From contig JAKOUY010000032.1 in the NCBI GenBank assembly GCA_029782355.1, positions 1-50,021 on the forward strand: a DNA stretch of 50,021 nucleotides, in the 5' to 3' direction. Within the stretch, counting starts at the first letter, position 1. Each line of letters opens with the position of its first letter. The notes under the pieces were generated by a model. The model was not told the origin of the DNA and ran no database searches. It saw nothing but the letters and a program-made list of their open reading frames with translations. This document shows, one piece after another, positions 37,734 to 44,765 of the stretch. Source of the DNA: Actinomycetes bacterium. Its GTDB lineage: Bacteria > Actinomycetota > Acidimicrobiia > Acidimicrobiales > Ilumatobacteraceae. Made by a program: the position numbers and the translations under genes.

Positions 37734-38719
37734 CAGAAGATCCGGTTCACCAGGTCGGGGTCGGCGATGTCGGGCTCGCCGGTGGGCATCCATCCGATCA
37801 GCGCGCCGAGCGAGACGCCCATGCCGCCGCCGGCGTCGATCTCCTCGCCGGGGCTGGCCCACACGGCGGCCACCCGTCGGCCGACGCGCACATCGGCGAC
37901 GGGCAGCTCGATGGTCGGCTGGTAGGCCAGAACCACGTCGGAGTCGTCGATCAGGACGAACACCCGGGCGAACGGTTCGGTCTCGGTCTGTCCCGGATAC
38001 TGGACCGGGGTGATGATGACGAAGTTGGTGATCGTCCCGGTGTGGGCCAGGTCGATCTCGTGCTCCTCGCCCAACTCGATCGAGTCGATCGGGCAGTAGC
38101 CGCGCCCGCCGACGTAGGTTCGCTCGCACTGCGGGCAGCGCATGCCGACCAGGCGTTGCTGGCGAGACAGCTCCACGGCCCGGTCCGCCGACGGCGGCAC
38201 CGGGTTGCGGTAGGTGATCCGGGCGTTGTAGTCCATGATCTCCACCGGCTGGGCCGCCGGGCCGGTGTCGTCGCCGTCCAGTTCGGGCTGCTCGCCGGGC
38301 ACGAAGCAGGCGATGTCGGTGATCCGCCCGACCCGCTCGCCTCGCCAGCGGGGGGCGACGCGCATGCCGTCGGCCATGGCTGCGGCCGAGCCGGCATCGA
38401 CGGCATGCAGCAGCGGGGTGGTCGCCCCGTCGAGCAGGACGAAGGCGAAGGCGAAGGGCCGTTGCACGGGGTGCTGCTCGGTGGGCGCCGGGACCCAGGT
38501 CCACGACTGCACCGTGCCCGCCGGGCCGACCTCGACCAGGTCGAGGGGCAGTGCCGCACCCGTGGCCGGGTCCCACTCCATCGGGGGCACCAGCACGGCC
38601 TCGCCGCAGCGGATGCCGAGGATCCGTCGCTCGGTGAGCGCGGTCATGAACGCGCTGAGCATCGGGCCGAGCGATCGCCGGTAGGGGAACGTGATCGTGC
38701 TCTCCACGAACCTCGTCAT
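37733..38719 (-). CDS. Tandem DUF35/OB-fold acyl-CoA-associated protein
   Basis: 328 aa with two DUF35-type OB modules. The first (to about residue 150) has lost the zinc cysteines (GIRCGEAVLVPPMEW); the second (from about 180) keeps MRCPQCERTYVGGRGYCPID. DUF35 proteins bind thiolase-like or hydratase partners (as in ChsH2-Ltp2 of cholesterol breakdown). ATG 38719 with TACGGT 6 nt upstream makes it the first gene of the leftward operon DUF35-thiolase-thiolase-SBP-ACAD. Confidence 0.82.
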   Translation of the reverse strand: MTRFVESTITFPYRRSLGPMLSAFMTALTERRILGIRCGEAVLVPPMEWDPATGAALPLDLVEVGPAGTVQSWTWVPAPTEQHPVQRPFAFAFVLLDGATTPLLHAVDAGSAAAMADGMRVAPRWRGERVGRITDIACFVPGEQPELDGDDTGPAAQPVEIMDYNARITYRNPVPPSADRAVELSRQQRLVGMRCPQCERTYVGGRGYCPIDSIELGEEHEIDLAHTGTITNFVIITPVQYPGQTETEPFARVFVLIDDSDVVLAYQPTIELPVADVRVGRRVAAVWASPGEEIDAGGGMGVSLGALIGWMPTGEPDIADPDLVNRIF

Positions 38720-38725
38720 GGCTCC

Positions 38726-38731
38726 ACCGTA
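38726..38731 (-). promoter_or_regulatory. -10 box of lipid operon (leaderless type)
   Basis: TACGGT on the minus strand, 6 nt before ATG 38719. Confidence 0.55.
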
Positions 38732-38790
38732 GGTGACGGGGCGCGCGGCGGGCCGGGTCGGAGACGGACGGCGGCGCGCCCGGTGCGAGG

Positions 38791-38796
38791 TAACGT
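38791..38796 (+). promoter_or_regulatory. -10 box of DUF937 gene (leaderless type)
   Basis: TAACGT, 7 nt before ATG 38804. Confidence 0.55.
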
Positions 38797-38803
38797 GCCG
38801 CCC

Positions 38804-39598
38804 ATGAATCTCGATGATCTCATCGCCCAGATCCCCATCGACCAGGTCGCCCAGCAACTCGGCGTCAGCACGGACGAGGCCGAGCAGTCGGTGCGCGCCG
38901 CGCTGCCGGCTCTGTTGCAGGGCATGGCAGCCAACGCCTCGGACCCGGCGGGTGAGGCCTCGCTGGCCAGCGCCCTGGAGCAGCACGCCGGTGACTCCTC
39001 CGGCGGGCTCTTCGACATCTTCGGCGGCGACGAGTCCGACGGGCAGAAGATCGTCAATCACGTCTTCGGTGACAAGCAGGACGCGGTCGTCAACGAGCTG
39101 AGCAGCCAGCGGGGCCTCAGTGGTGGGCTGCTGCTCAAGCTGCTGCCCCTGCTCGCCCCCCTGCTCATGAAGTGGCTGGGCGGGCTGTTCAAGGGCGGCG
39201 GGATGTTCTCGCCGGCCGGTGCCGGTGCCGGCGGCGGCTCGGTGGACACCGGTCTGCCCAGCGATGCCGGCTCGTCCGGTGGGGACACCTCCTACGGTGG
39301 CGACCTGGCCAAGGAGTTCGACAAGAAGGCCACGAACGCCCCGGCGCCCGACTCGGGCTCCGGGGACCCCCTGCCCCCGCCCACCGGCCAGCCGGCCGAC
39401 CCGTCGGCGTTCGATCCGACCGCCAGCGATCCCACGGCCACCGACTCGGCCGGCGACTCGGCCGGCGCCGATCAGTCGGGTGGCGGTGGTGGCCTCGGCG
39501 GCCTCCTGGACAGCATCCTCGGCGGCGGCTCCGGCGGCGGTGGCGGCGGTGGTGGCCTCGGCGGCCTGCTCGACAGCATCCTCGGCAAGGGGCGCTGA
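38804..39598 (+). CDS. DUF937-type protein with Gly-rich repeated tail
   Basis: 264 aa. N-terminal DUF937-like segment: LIAQIPIDQVAQQLGVSTDE, AALPALLQGMAANA, QKIVNHVFGDKQDAVV, LLKLLPLLAPLLMKWLGGLF (about residues 1-130), a family of unknown function. A Pro/Ser/Asp-rich linker (130-220) follows. The tail holds a duplicated motif GGLGGLLDSILG separated by a glycine run, ending GKGR. No signal peptide. Single-gene unit, divergent from the lipid operon; role unknown. Confidence 0.75.
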   Translation: MNLDDLIAQIPIDQVAQQLGVSTDEAEQSVRAALPALLQGMAANASDPAGEASLASALEQHAGDSSGGLFDIFGGDESDGQKIVNHVFGDKQDAVVNELSSQRGLSGGLLLKLLPLLAPLLMKWLGGLFKGGGMFSPAGAGAGGGSVDTGLPSDAGSSGGDTSYGGDLAKEFDKKATNAPAPDSGSGDPLPPPTGQPADPSAFDPTASDPTATDSAGDSAGADQSGGGGGLGGLLDSILGGGSGGGGGGGGLGGLLDSILGKGR

Positions 39599-39615
39599 CC
39601 CGCTTCGGCGTTTTT

Positions 39616-39668
39616 CGCGCCCATGGGCGCGCCATCGCCCGCTTCTGACGGCACCTCGCGCCCATGGG
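39616..39668. repeat. Intergenic palindromic repeat, unit 1
   Basis: Begins with the perfect palindrome CGCGCCCATGGGCGCG, then CCATCGCCCG, CTGACGGCA and a second half-copy TCGCGCCCATGGG. It matches 39777-39829 with about four differences. Confidence 0.85.
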
Positions 39669-39776
39669 GCCGACGGGGCGCACCCGGGAGACGGTCGGAG
39701 GTGACCACGTCACCCCGGCCGATGCGCCGCGGGTGACGCGGTTCCGCTGCTCGGCCACGCCCGCATTGGCAGGTTC

Positions 39777-39829
39777 CGCGCCCATGGGCGCGCCATCGCC
39801 CGTATCTGACGGCATCTCGCGCCCATGGG
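39777..39829. repeat. Intergenic palindromic repeat, unit 2
   Basis: Same orientation as unit 1, start 161 bp downstream; same palindrome and same half-copy end. Confidence 0.85.
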
Positions 39830-39863
39830 TCCGGTGGGTGCCGCTTCGGCGGCGGAGGGGGAA

Positions 39864-39944
39864 GTCGGGCCGTGCGGCGGCGGAAGCGGGCGGGCCGGGG
39901 GGGGCGGCGGAGGAGGTCGGGCCGTGCGGCGGCGGAGGCGGGCG
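39864..39944. repeat. G-rich 29-bp direct repeats
   Basis: GTCGGGCCGTGCGGCGGCGG followed by A(A/G)GCGGGCG, at 39864-39892 and 39916-39944, one mismatch, with a GGGGGGGG run between them. Confidence 0.75.
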
Positions 39945-40015
39945 TGCGGAGGCGAGGGCCGAGACTTGGGCTCGGGCGGGGGCGTGCCGGTGCGCCGGTG
40001 GACGCGGGCGGAGCG

Positions 40016-41173
40016 CTACAGGGCGGCGACGGCGTCGGCGAGGGTCTCGATGTCGGCGGCGTCGTTGTAGACCTGGGCCGAGACCCGGGTCCACAGCGCG
40101 CCGTCCCTGGCCATCACGGGCACCTCGATGCGCTGGTCGTGCAAGGCCTGCTGGACGCCGCGGGGGTCGTCGCCCGCCGAGGCGGGAAGCTGCACGGTGA
40201 CCATCGACCCGATCATCGATTCGGGGGTGACGAACGGGGTGCCCCAGCGCTCGCTCAGCGTTCCCGCCGCCCACCACGCCAGCTGGTGGTTGTGTCGGTA
40301 GACGGCGTCCACCCCGTAGCCGTGGAGCACGTCGATCCCGGCGGGGGCCGCCAACCACGCCGACGGGTCGCGGGTGCCGGGAAGGTCGAACTCGGCGGTG
40401 AACCCGTGGTCCAGGCCCCAGGAGATCACGGCCGGGTGGAGGTCCGCCTGGCGGTGCGGTGCGCACCACAGGATGCCGCAACTGCGCGGCGCGAACGCCC
40501 ACTTGTGCAGGTTCGCCGCGTACCAGTCGACCCCAAGGGCGACGATGTCCAGCGGGACGTTGCCGGGGACGTGTGCTCCGTCGGCCAGCACCGCCACGCC
40601 GCGGTCGTGGCAGGCCGCGGCGATGTCGGCCAGTGGCAGCAGCAGGGCGGTGGTGGCGGTCAGGTGATCGACCACGAGGAGCCGGGTGCGCGAGGTGATC
40701 GCCGCGGCGATGGACTCCACGTACGACGCGGCCGAGACCGCCGGCCACGGCATGGTCACGGTGGTCAGCGTGGCCCCGGCGCGGCGAGCCACGTACGCCG
40801 CGGCGTTGCTGACCCCGCCATACCCGAGGTCGGTGACCAGGACCTCGTCGTGCGATCCGAGCGGGACGGAGCGAAGCACGGCGTTGGCCGCAGTGGTGAT
40901 GTTGTCGACGAAGACCGTGTCGTCGGGGTCGGTGCCCACGAAGCGGGCGATCGGGACCATGGCCTGACGCACGCGCGGTTCGCCGTCCAGATCTCCCTGC
41001 GGGTCGGCCAGCTCGCGTAGCAGGAAGCGGGCCGGGTTGGACTCGATCTCTTCGACGATGGCTCGCTGGGTGGCGAGCACGTCGCGGTGGGTCACCCCGA
41101 CCGTGCCGTGATTCAGGTAGGTCAGCTGGGGGTCGAGCAGGAAGTCGGCTCGTCGAGCCCGGCCGAAGGACAT
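40016..41173 (-). CDS. Class V PLP-dependent aminotransferase (isopenicillin-N epimerase-like)
   Basis: 385 aa. YLNHGTVGVTHRDVLATQRA near the start, VDNITTAANAVLRSVPLG (cofactor phosphate region), VLADGAHVPGNVPLD with the PLP-pyridine aspartate, and the Schiff-base lysine in WYAANLHKWAFAPRSCG. Relatives include CefD-type epimerases and cysteine desulfurase-like proteins; the substrate cannot be told. ATG 41173 is supported by TATGGT 6 nt upstream. Divergent from the asparaginase gene (50 bp). Confidence 0.86.
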   Translation of the reverse strand: MSFGRARRADFLLDPQLTYLNHGTVGVTHRDVLATQRAIVEEIESNPARFLLRELADPQGDLDGEPRVRQAMVPIARFVGTDPDDTVFVDNITTAANAVLRSVPLGSHDEVLVTDLGYGGVSNAAAYVARRAGATLTTVTMPWPAVSAASYVESIAAAITSRTRLLVVDHLTATTALLLPLADIAAACHDRGVAVLADGAHVPGNVPLDIVALGVDWYAANLHKWAFAPRSCGILWCAPHRQADLHPAVISWGLDHGFTAEFDLPGTRDPSAWLAAPAGIDVLHGYGVDAVYRHNHQLAWWAAGTLSERWGTPFVTPESMIGSMVTVQLPASAGDDPRGVQQALHDQRIEVPVMARDGALWTRVSAQVYNDAADIETLADAVAAL

Positions 41174-41179
41174 CGGCGC

Positions 41180-41185
41180 ACCATA
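41180..41185 (-). promoter_or_regulatory. -10 box of aminotransferase (leaderless type)
   Basis: TATGGT on the minus strand, 6 nt before ATG 41173. Confidence 0.5.
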
Positions 41186-41211
41186 CCGGAGTGCGGCGAG
41201 CGGCGATCTGC

Positions 41212-41217
41212 GACACT
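41212..41217 (+). promoter_or_regulatory. Possible -10 box of asparaginase (leaderless type)
   Basis: GACACT, 6 nt before ATG 41224; the first base departs from TANNNT. Confidence 0.3.
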
Positions 41218-41223
41218 GGCTCG

Positions 41224-42159
41224 ATGGCCGTCATCGCCGAGGTTGTCCGCTGCGGAGTGGTCGAGTGCCAGCACCACGGTTCGGTGGTGGTCCTCGACCC
41301 CTCCGGTGCGGTCGAGCTGGCCGTCGGCGAACCCGACCGGGCGATGATGCCGCGCTCGTCGAACAAGCCGTTGCAGACGGCGGGGATGCTCCGCCTCGGA
41401 TTGCAGCTCCCACCACCGCTGATCGCCGTGGCCACCGCCTCTCACGCCGGAGAACCGATGCACGTCACCCGGGTGGAGCGCTTGCTGACCGCCGCCGGGC
41501 TGGGCGTCGACGCCCTGCGGTGCCCGCCGGCGATGCCCGGTGATCCCGACGAGGCCATCCGCCGGTGCTGCGCCGGGTTGGGACCGGAGCGGGTGTTCAT
41601 GAACTGCTCGGGCAAGCATGCGGCCATGCTGGCCACCTGCCGGACTCGTGGCTGGCCGATCGAGAGCTACCTCGACCCCTCCCATGCGCTCCAGCAGGCC
41701 CTCGGCGAGACGGTGGCCGAGCTGGCCGGCGAACCACTGGCCGGTGTGGCGATCGACGGCTGCGGAGCGCCGATCTTCTCGATCTCGCTCACCGGTTTGG
41801 CTCGAGCGTTCCGCCGGATGTCCCTGGCCGACCCCACCAGTCCGGACGGCCAGGTGGTGTCGGCATGCCGGTCCCACCCGCTGCTGGTGTCCGGCACGGC
41901 TCGCCGCGACGGGCAGCTGGTCGCGGCGATTCCGGGGCTGTTCGCCAAGGCCGGGGCGGAGGGGGTGTTCGCCGGCGCGCTGTCCGATGGCCGGGCGTTC
42001 GCCGTGCGCACCCACGACGGGGCCAAGCGCTCCACCGAGGTGGTGGTCGCCGAACTGCTGCACCGCTGGGGATTCGGTGGGGCCGACGCGTTCCGCACCG
42101 AGGCGGTGCTGGGCGGTGGTCAGCGGGTCGGCGAAGTCCGCGCCGCGCTCCCGTCCTGA
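41224..42159 (+). CDS. Asparaginase (rhizobial thermolabile type, PF06089)
   Basis: 311 aa. Hydrolyses L-asparagine to aspartate and ammonia if it acts as in the Rhizobium etli family, which is unrelated to the E. coli enzymes. Family blocks are present: PRSSNKPLQTAGMLRLGL, FMNCSGKHAAMLATC, GVAIDGCGAPIFSISL. ATG 41224 is chosen over the frame opening at 41191 because it starts the family domain directly (AVIAEVVRCG) and has a possible -10 box. No signal peptide, so cytoplasmic. Confidence 0.88.
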   Translation: MAVIAEVVRCGVVECQHHGSVVVLDPSGAVELAVGEPDRAMMPRSSNKPLQTAGMLRLGLQLPPPLIAVATASHAGEPMHVTRVERLLTAAGLGVDALRCPPAMPGDPDEAIRRCCAGLGPERVFMNCSGKHAAMLATCRTRGWPIESYLDPSHALQQALGETVAELAGEPLAGVAIDGCGAPIFSISLTGLARAFRRMSLADPTSPDGQVVSACRSHPLLVSGTARRDGQLVAAIPGLFAKAGAEGVFAGALSDGRAFAVRTHDGAKRSTEVVVAELLHRWGFGGADAFRTEAVLGGGQRVGEVRAALPS

Positions 42160-42169
42160 CCGGCACGTC

Positions 42170-42460
42170 TCAACGGCGGGTGCCCGGGGTGGCGACGCGC
42201 CCGGCGAACTTGGCCCGGTAGATCAACAGGGCGATCACCCCGCCGACGATCGACCCGAACAGGCCCGAGGGCTGGAACGCGCCGGCGGCGGCGTTGTGAT
42301 GGAACAGCACGTAGCCGAGGAACCCGCCGATGTACGACCCGGCCACGCCCAGCAGGATGGTCTTGCCCACGCTCATCGGGTCGCGGCCCGGCACGAGTGC
42401 CCGAGCGACGATCCCGGCCAACAGGCCGATCACGAGCATGGTGATGAGAAATCCGATCAT
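42170..42460 (-). CDS. GlsB/YeaQ/YmgE-type small membrane protein
   Basis: 96 aa. Three hydrophobic segments: FLITMLVIGLLAGIVARALV, ILLGVAGSYIGGFLGYVLF and GLFGSIVGGVIALLIYRAKF, with GRDP and GS/GG turns of the transglycosylase-associated (PF04226) family, linked to envelope or acid stress. ATG 42460 has AAGGA 10 nt upstream, unlike the leaderless neighbours. Convergent with the asparaginase gene. Confidence 0.88.
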   Translation of the reverse strand: MIGFLITMLVIGLLAGIVARALVPGRDPMSVGKTILLGVAGSYIGGFLGYVLFHHNAAAGAFQPSGLFGSIVGGVIALLIYRAKFAGRVATPGTRR

Positions 42461-42500
42461 GGCTGCACGATCCTTCGAGGTCTCGCCGAATCACCGGCGT

Positions 42501-42516
42501 CCCGGCAGGCGCCGGG
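42501..42516 (-). terminator. Hairpin after the GH13 gene
   Basis: CCCGGC (42501-42506), AGGC, GCCGGG (42511-42516), about 30 nt beyond the stop of the leftward GH13 gene. Short stem, no T-run. Confidence 0.35.
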
Positions 42517-42546
42517 CTCGGGTCCGGTTCCCGATGCGGCGAGCGG

Positions 42547-44217
42547 TCAAACCCCAGACGGGACGATGATCGCCGCGGCGTAGCACGGGAGGGCGCAGCC
42601 GCCGTTCGCAACCTCGAGCGAGGTGTTGCCGCCGCTGTCGTGGTAGCCGCTCCAGTCCGAGGAGAACACGCACTCCCAGCTCTGCGCCGGGTCGAGGCCG
42701 AGGTCGACGTGGTCGACGTCCACAGCCGAGATGTTCAGGGCGATCAGCACGGTGTCGTCCTCGGCCGAGTCGGTCCAGCGGCGCACGGCCAGCACGCCGT
42801 CGGCCGGATGCTCGACGCTGACCCGGCCGTTGCGCAGGGCGCGAGTGCGTGGGTCGTCGCCGACGCGCAGGCGGATCAGGTCGCGCCACATCTGGACGAT
42901 GCCGTGACGCTGCTCGGCGCGCTCCCACTGCAGGTCGGTGTTGTCGTCGAACCAGTCCTCGTCAGCCCACTCCTGGCCCTGGAACAGCATCGGCACCCCA
43001 GGCGAGGTCATCGTCAGGACGGCGCCGAGGGCGGCGCGGCGCACCGCGTGGGAGGCCTCCGGGTCGCCGGGGTCGATCTCCGCCGGAACCCGGGTCTGAC
43101 CGTTGGCCACTTCGTCGTGGCTCTCGGTGAACAGCACGTGGTGCGGCCCGCCGGGGTCGGTGACGGCGGCGGCGACACCGTCGAGATTGCGCGACAGGTC
43201 GTCGATGGCGGTCAACGAGGCGCGGATCGGATGGACGAATCCCGCTGCCCACTGCAGGTGGAAGCCGAGCCCGCCATCGGCGACGGGAGTGGTGACCAGC
43301 GACTGGTTCTGCAGGTCCTCGGCAATCAGCACGGCGCCCGGAAACTCGGCGGCGATCGTCGAGGTCAGCTCTTGGAGGAAGGCCCAGCCGTCGGGGATGT
43401 CCCGGTCCGGGCCGTTGTGCCCGTCGGCGTTGCGGATGTAGTTGGTGGCGTCGAGGCGCAGGCCGTCGACGGCGTACTCGTCCAGCCACATCCGGGCGTT
43501 GTCGATCAGGAACTGGCGGACCTCCGGCCGGCCGTAGTCGGGGCGAGTCGCCCCCCACGGCGTCGCCGCCCGCCAGTCGTTGAAGAAGTACACCCCGCCG
43601 CCGTCGCCCTCCGACCACCCGTCGAAGCGCCACAGGTCGAGATCGCTCGGCCCGAGGTGGTTGTAGACGACGTCGACGATGACGGCGATGCCGTGGCGGT
43701 GGCAGGCGTCGACCAGCCGGCGCAGGGCGTCGGGCCCTCCGTAGCTGGATTCGACGGCGAAGGGGAAGGCGGTGTTGTACCCCCAGGAGATGTCCCCGGC
43801 GAACTCGGCGATGGGCATCAGCTCGACGGCGGTCACGCCGAGCCCGACGAGGTGGTCGAGGCGCTCGGCGACGCCATCGAGGGTGCCCCCGAAGGTGCGC
43901 GGGTGCAACTCGTAGATGACCCACTCGTCCAGCGGTCGCGGCGTGAAGTCGCGTGGCGGGTGGCCGGGTTCGGTGACCACGCTGCGACCGACCGAGTTGG
44001 TGACCTGGCGAGCCCGAGGATCCTTGCGCTCCCAGGCCGCCCCGTCACGGTGCAGGCGGAACAGGTACTCCGTCCCCGCCGGGGCCTCGGCGTCGACCCG
44101 CCAGATGCCGTCGTCGTGACCGGTCATCGGCGTGACGACGGGCGGGCCGGCGGGGTCGGGAACGGTCAGCAGCTCGACGCGCTCGGCGTTGGGCGCCCAG
44201 ACCTGGAAGGAGATCAT
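42547..44217 (-). CDS. GH13 alpha-glucan enzyme (TreZ/GlgB-like)
   Basis: 556 aa. N-terminal E-set domain (about 1-90, FQVWAPNAERVELL) then the GH13 barrel: WGYN (145-148), region I DVVYNH (182-187), region II GLRLDAT with nucleophile D256, region III LIAEDL with E300, region IV ESHD (H367, D368). The domain order fits malto-oligosyltrehalose trehalohydrolase, but no treY or treS is near, so a branching or debranching role is also possible. ATG 44217 with TACCGT 7 nt upstream. Cytoplasmic. Confidence 0.85.
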   Translation of the reverse strand: MISFQVWAPNAERVELLTVPDPAGPPVVTPMTGHDDGIWRVDAEAPAGTEYLFRLHRDGAAWERKDPRARQVTNSVGRSVVTEPGHPPRDFTPRPLDEWVIYELHPRTFGGTLDGVAERLDHLVGLGVTAVELMPIAEFAGDISWGYNTAFPFAVESSYGGPDALRRLVDACHRHGIAVIVDVVYNHLGPSDLDLWRFDGWSEGDGGGVYFFNDWRAATPWGATRPDYGRPEVRQFLIDNARMWLDEYAVDGLRLDATNYIRNADGHNGPDRDIPDGWAFLQELTSTIAAEFPGAVLIAEDLQNQSLVTTPVADGGLGFHLQWAAGFVHPIRASLTAIDDLSRNLDGVAAAVTDPGGPHHVLFTESHDEVANGQTRVPAEIDPGDPEASHAVRRAALGAVLTMTSPGVPMLFQGQEWADEDWFDDNTDLQWERAEQRHGIVQMWRDLIRLRVGDDPRTRALRNGRVSVEHPADGVLAVRRWTDSAEDDTVLIALNISAVDVDHVDLGLDPAQSWECVFSSDWSGYHDSGGNTSLEVANGGCALPCYAAAIIVPSGV

Positions 44218-44224
44218 GCGGTCG

Positions 44225-44230
44225 ACGGTA
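44225..44230 (-). promoter_or_regulatory. -10 box of GH13 gene (leaderless type)
   Basis: TACCGT on the minus strand, 7 nt before ATG 44217. Confidence 0.5.
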
Positions 44231-44256
44231 TCGGCCGTCCGCCGGGCCCGTTGGGT

Positions 44257-44658
44257 CTAGGGCTGGACCGGCGGCGGCAGCGGGCTGCCGGCGGGTGGCC
44301 GGCCGTCGAGTGCGGCGTCGGCGGCGGCGACGTCGTGGTGGAACCGCTTGGCGATCCACATGGGCAGGCCGAGGCTCTCGCACTTCCACCACAACCCGCC
44401 CGGCTCGCCGATGCGGGTGGTCCGGGCTACGGAGCCGAGCAGCGACTTCGGTGAGGCGAACGACCACTTCCCGCTGTCGAGGATGGCGATTCGCCGGTCG
44501 GTGACGGCGACGATGTAGTAGCGGTTCCAGAACACGATCAGCCAGGTGAGCAGCCCCCACCAGCCGCTGATCTTCTGGCCGGCGAACACCTGTCGGATCT
44601 GCTCACCAGGATCGAGGAACGGCTGCGTTCGCTCGACCATCTTGTCGCGAAGTGCCAT
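44257..44658 (-). CDS. Small PH-like/membrane-associated protein
   Basis: 133 aa, unknown function. A hydrophobic stretch SGWWGLLTWLIVFWNRYYIV (about 31-50) is followed by VAVTDRRIAILDSGKW, a beta-hairpin pattern common in bacterial PH-like domains, and a Pro-rich tail. ATG 44658 with TAGGGT 6 nt upstream. Divergent from fusA; its stop lies 39 bp before the GH13 start codon, so it may be transcribed with that gene. Confidence 0.6.
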   Translation of the reverse strand: MALRDKMVERTQPFLDPGEQIRQVFAGQKISGWWGLLTWLIVFWNRYYIVAVTDRRIAILDSGKWSFASPKSLLGSVARTTRIGEPGGLWWKCESLGLPMWIAKRFHHDVAAADAALDGRPPAGSPLPPPVQP

Positions 44659-44664
44659 GCCGAG

Positions 44665-44670
44665 ACCCTA
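44665..44670 (-). promoter_or_regulatory. -10 box of PH-like gene (leaderless type)
   Basis: TAGGGT on the minus strand, 6 nt before ATG 44658. Confidence 0.5.
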
Positions 44671-44681
44671 GCCAGCACGGA

Positions 44682-44687
44682 TAGCAT
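44682..44687 (+). promoter_or_regulatory. Candidate fusA -10 box
   Basis: TAGCAT, identical to the rpsL -10. The -35 region is not recognisable. It would give a leader of about 70 nt with GAGGAAAG before fusA. Confidence 0.45.
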
Positions 44688-44765
44688 GGGAAACCGTGCC
44701 CGGGGCCCCGTCGCGCCCGACTTCCGGCACCTACGGACGACGTCGAGGAAAGAGAACGACCCATC

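Larger units (their letters stand above)
39599..40015. other. 417-bp repeat-filled convergent gap
   Basis: Between the 3' ends of the DUF937 and aminotransferase genes, so no promoter is needed. The left part has two 53-bp repeat units with CGCGCCCATGGGCGCG palindromes; the right part (about 39840-39990) is G-rich with a 29-bp direct repeat. No credible gene is seen. Confidence 0.85.

Noticed and set aside
39599-40015. CRISPR array
   Set aside because: Only two palindromic units at 161-bp spacing, no regular spacers and no cas genes; no CRISPR seen elsewhere in the window.
39189-41435. 748-codon minus-strand frame over the aminotransferase and repeat region
   Set aside because: It is out of frame with the clear PLP enzyme on the same strand and is Arg/Pro/Ser-rich.
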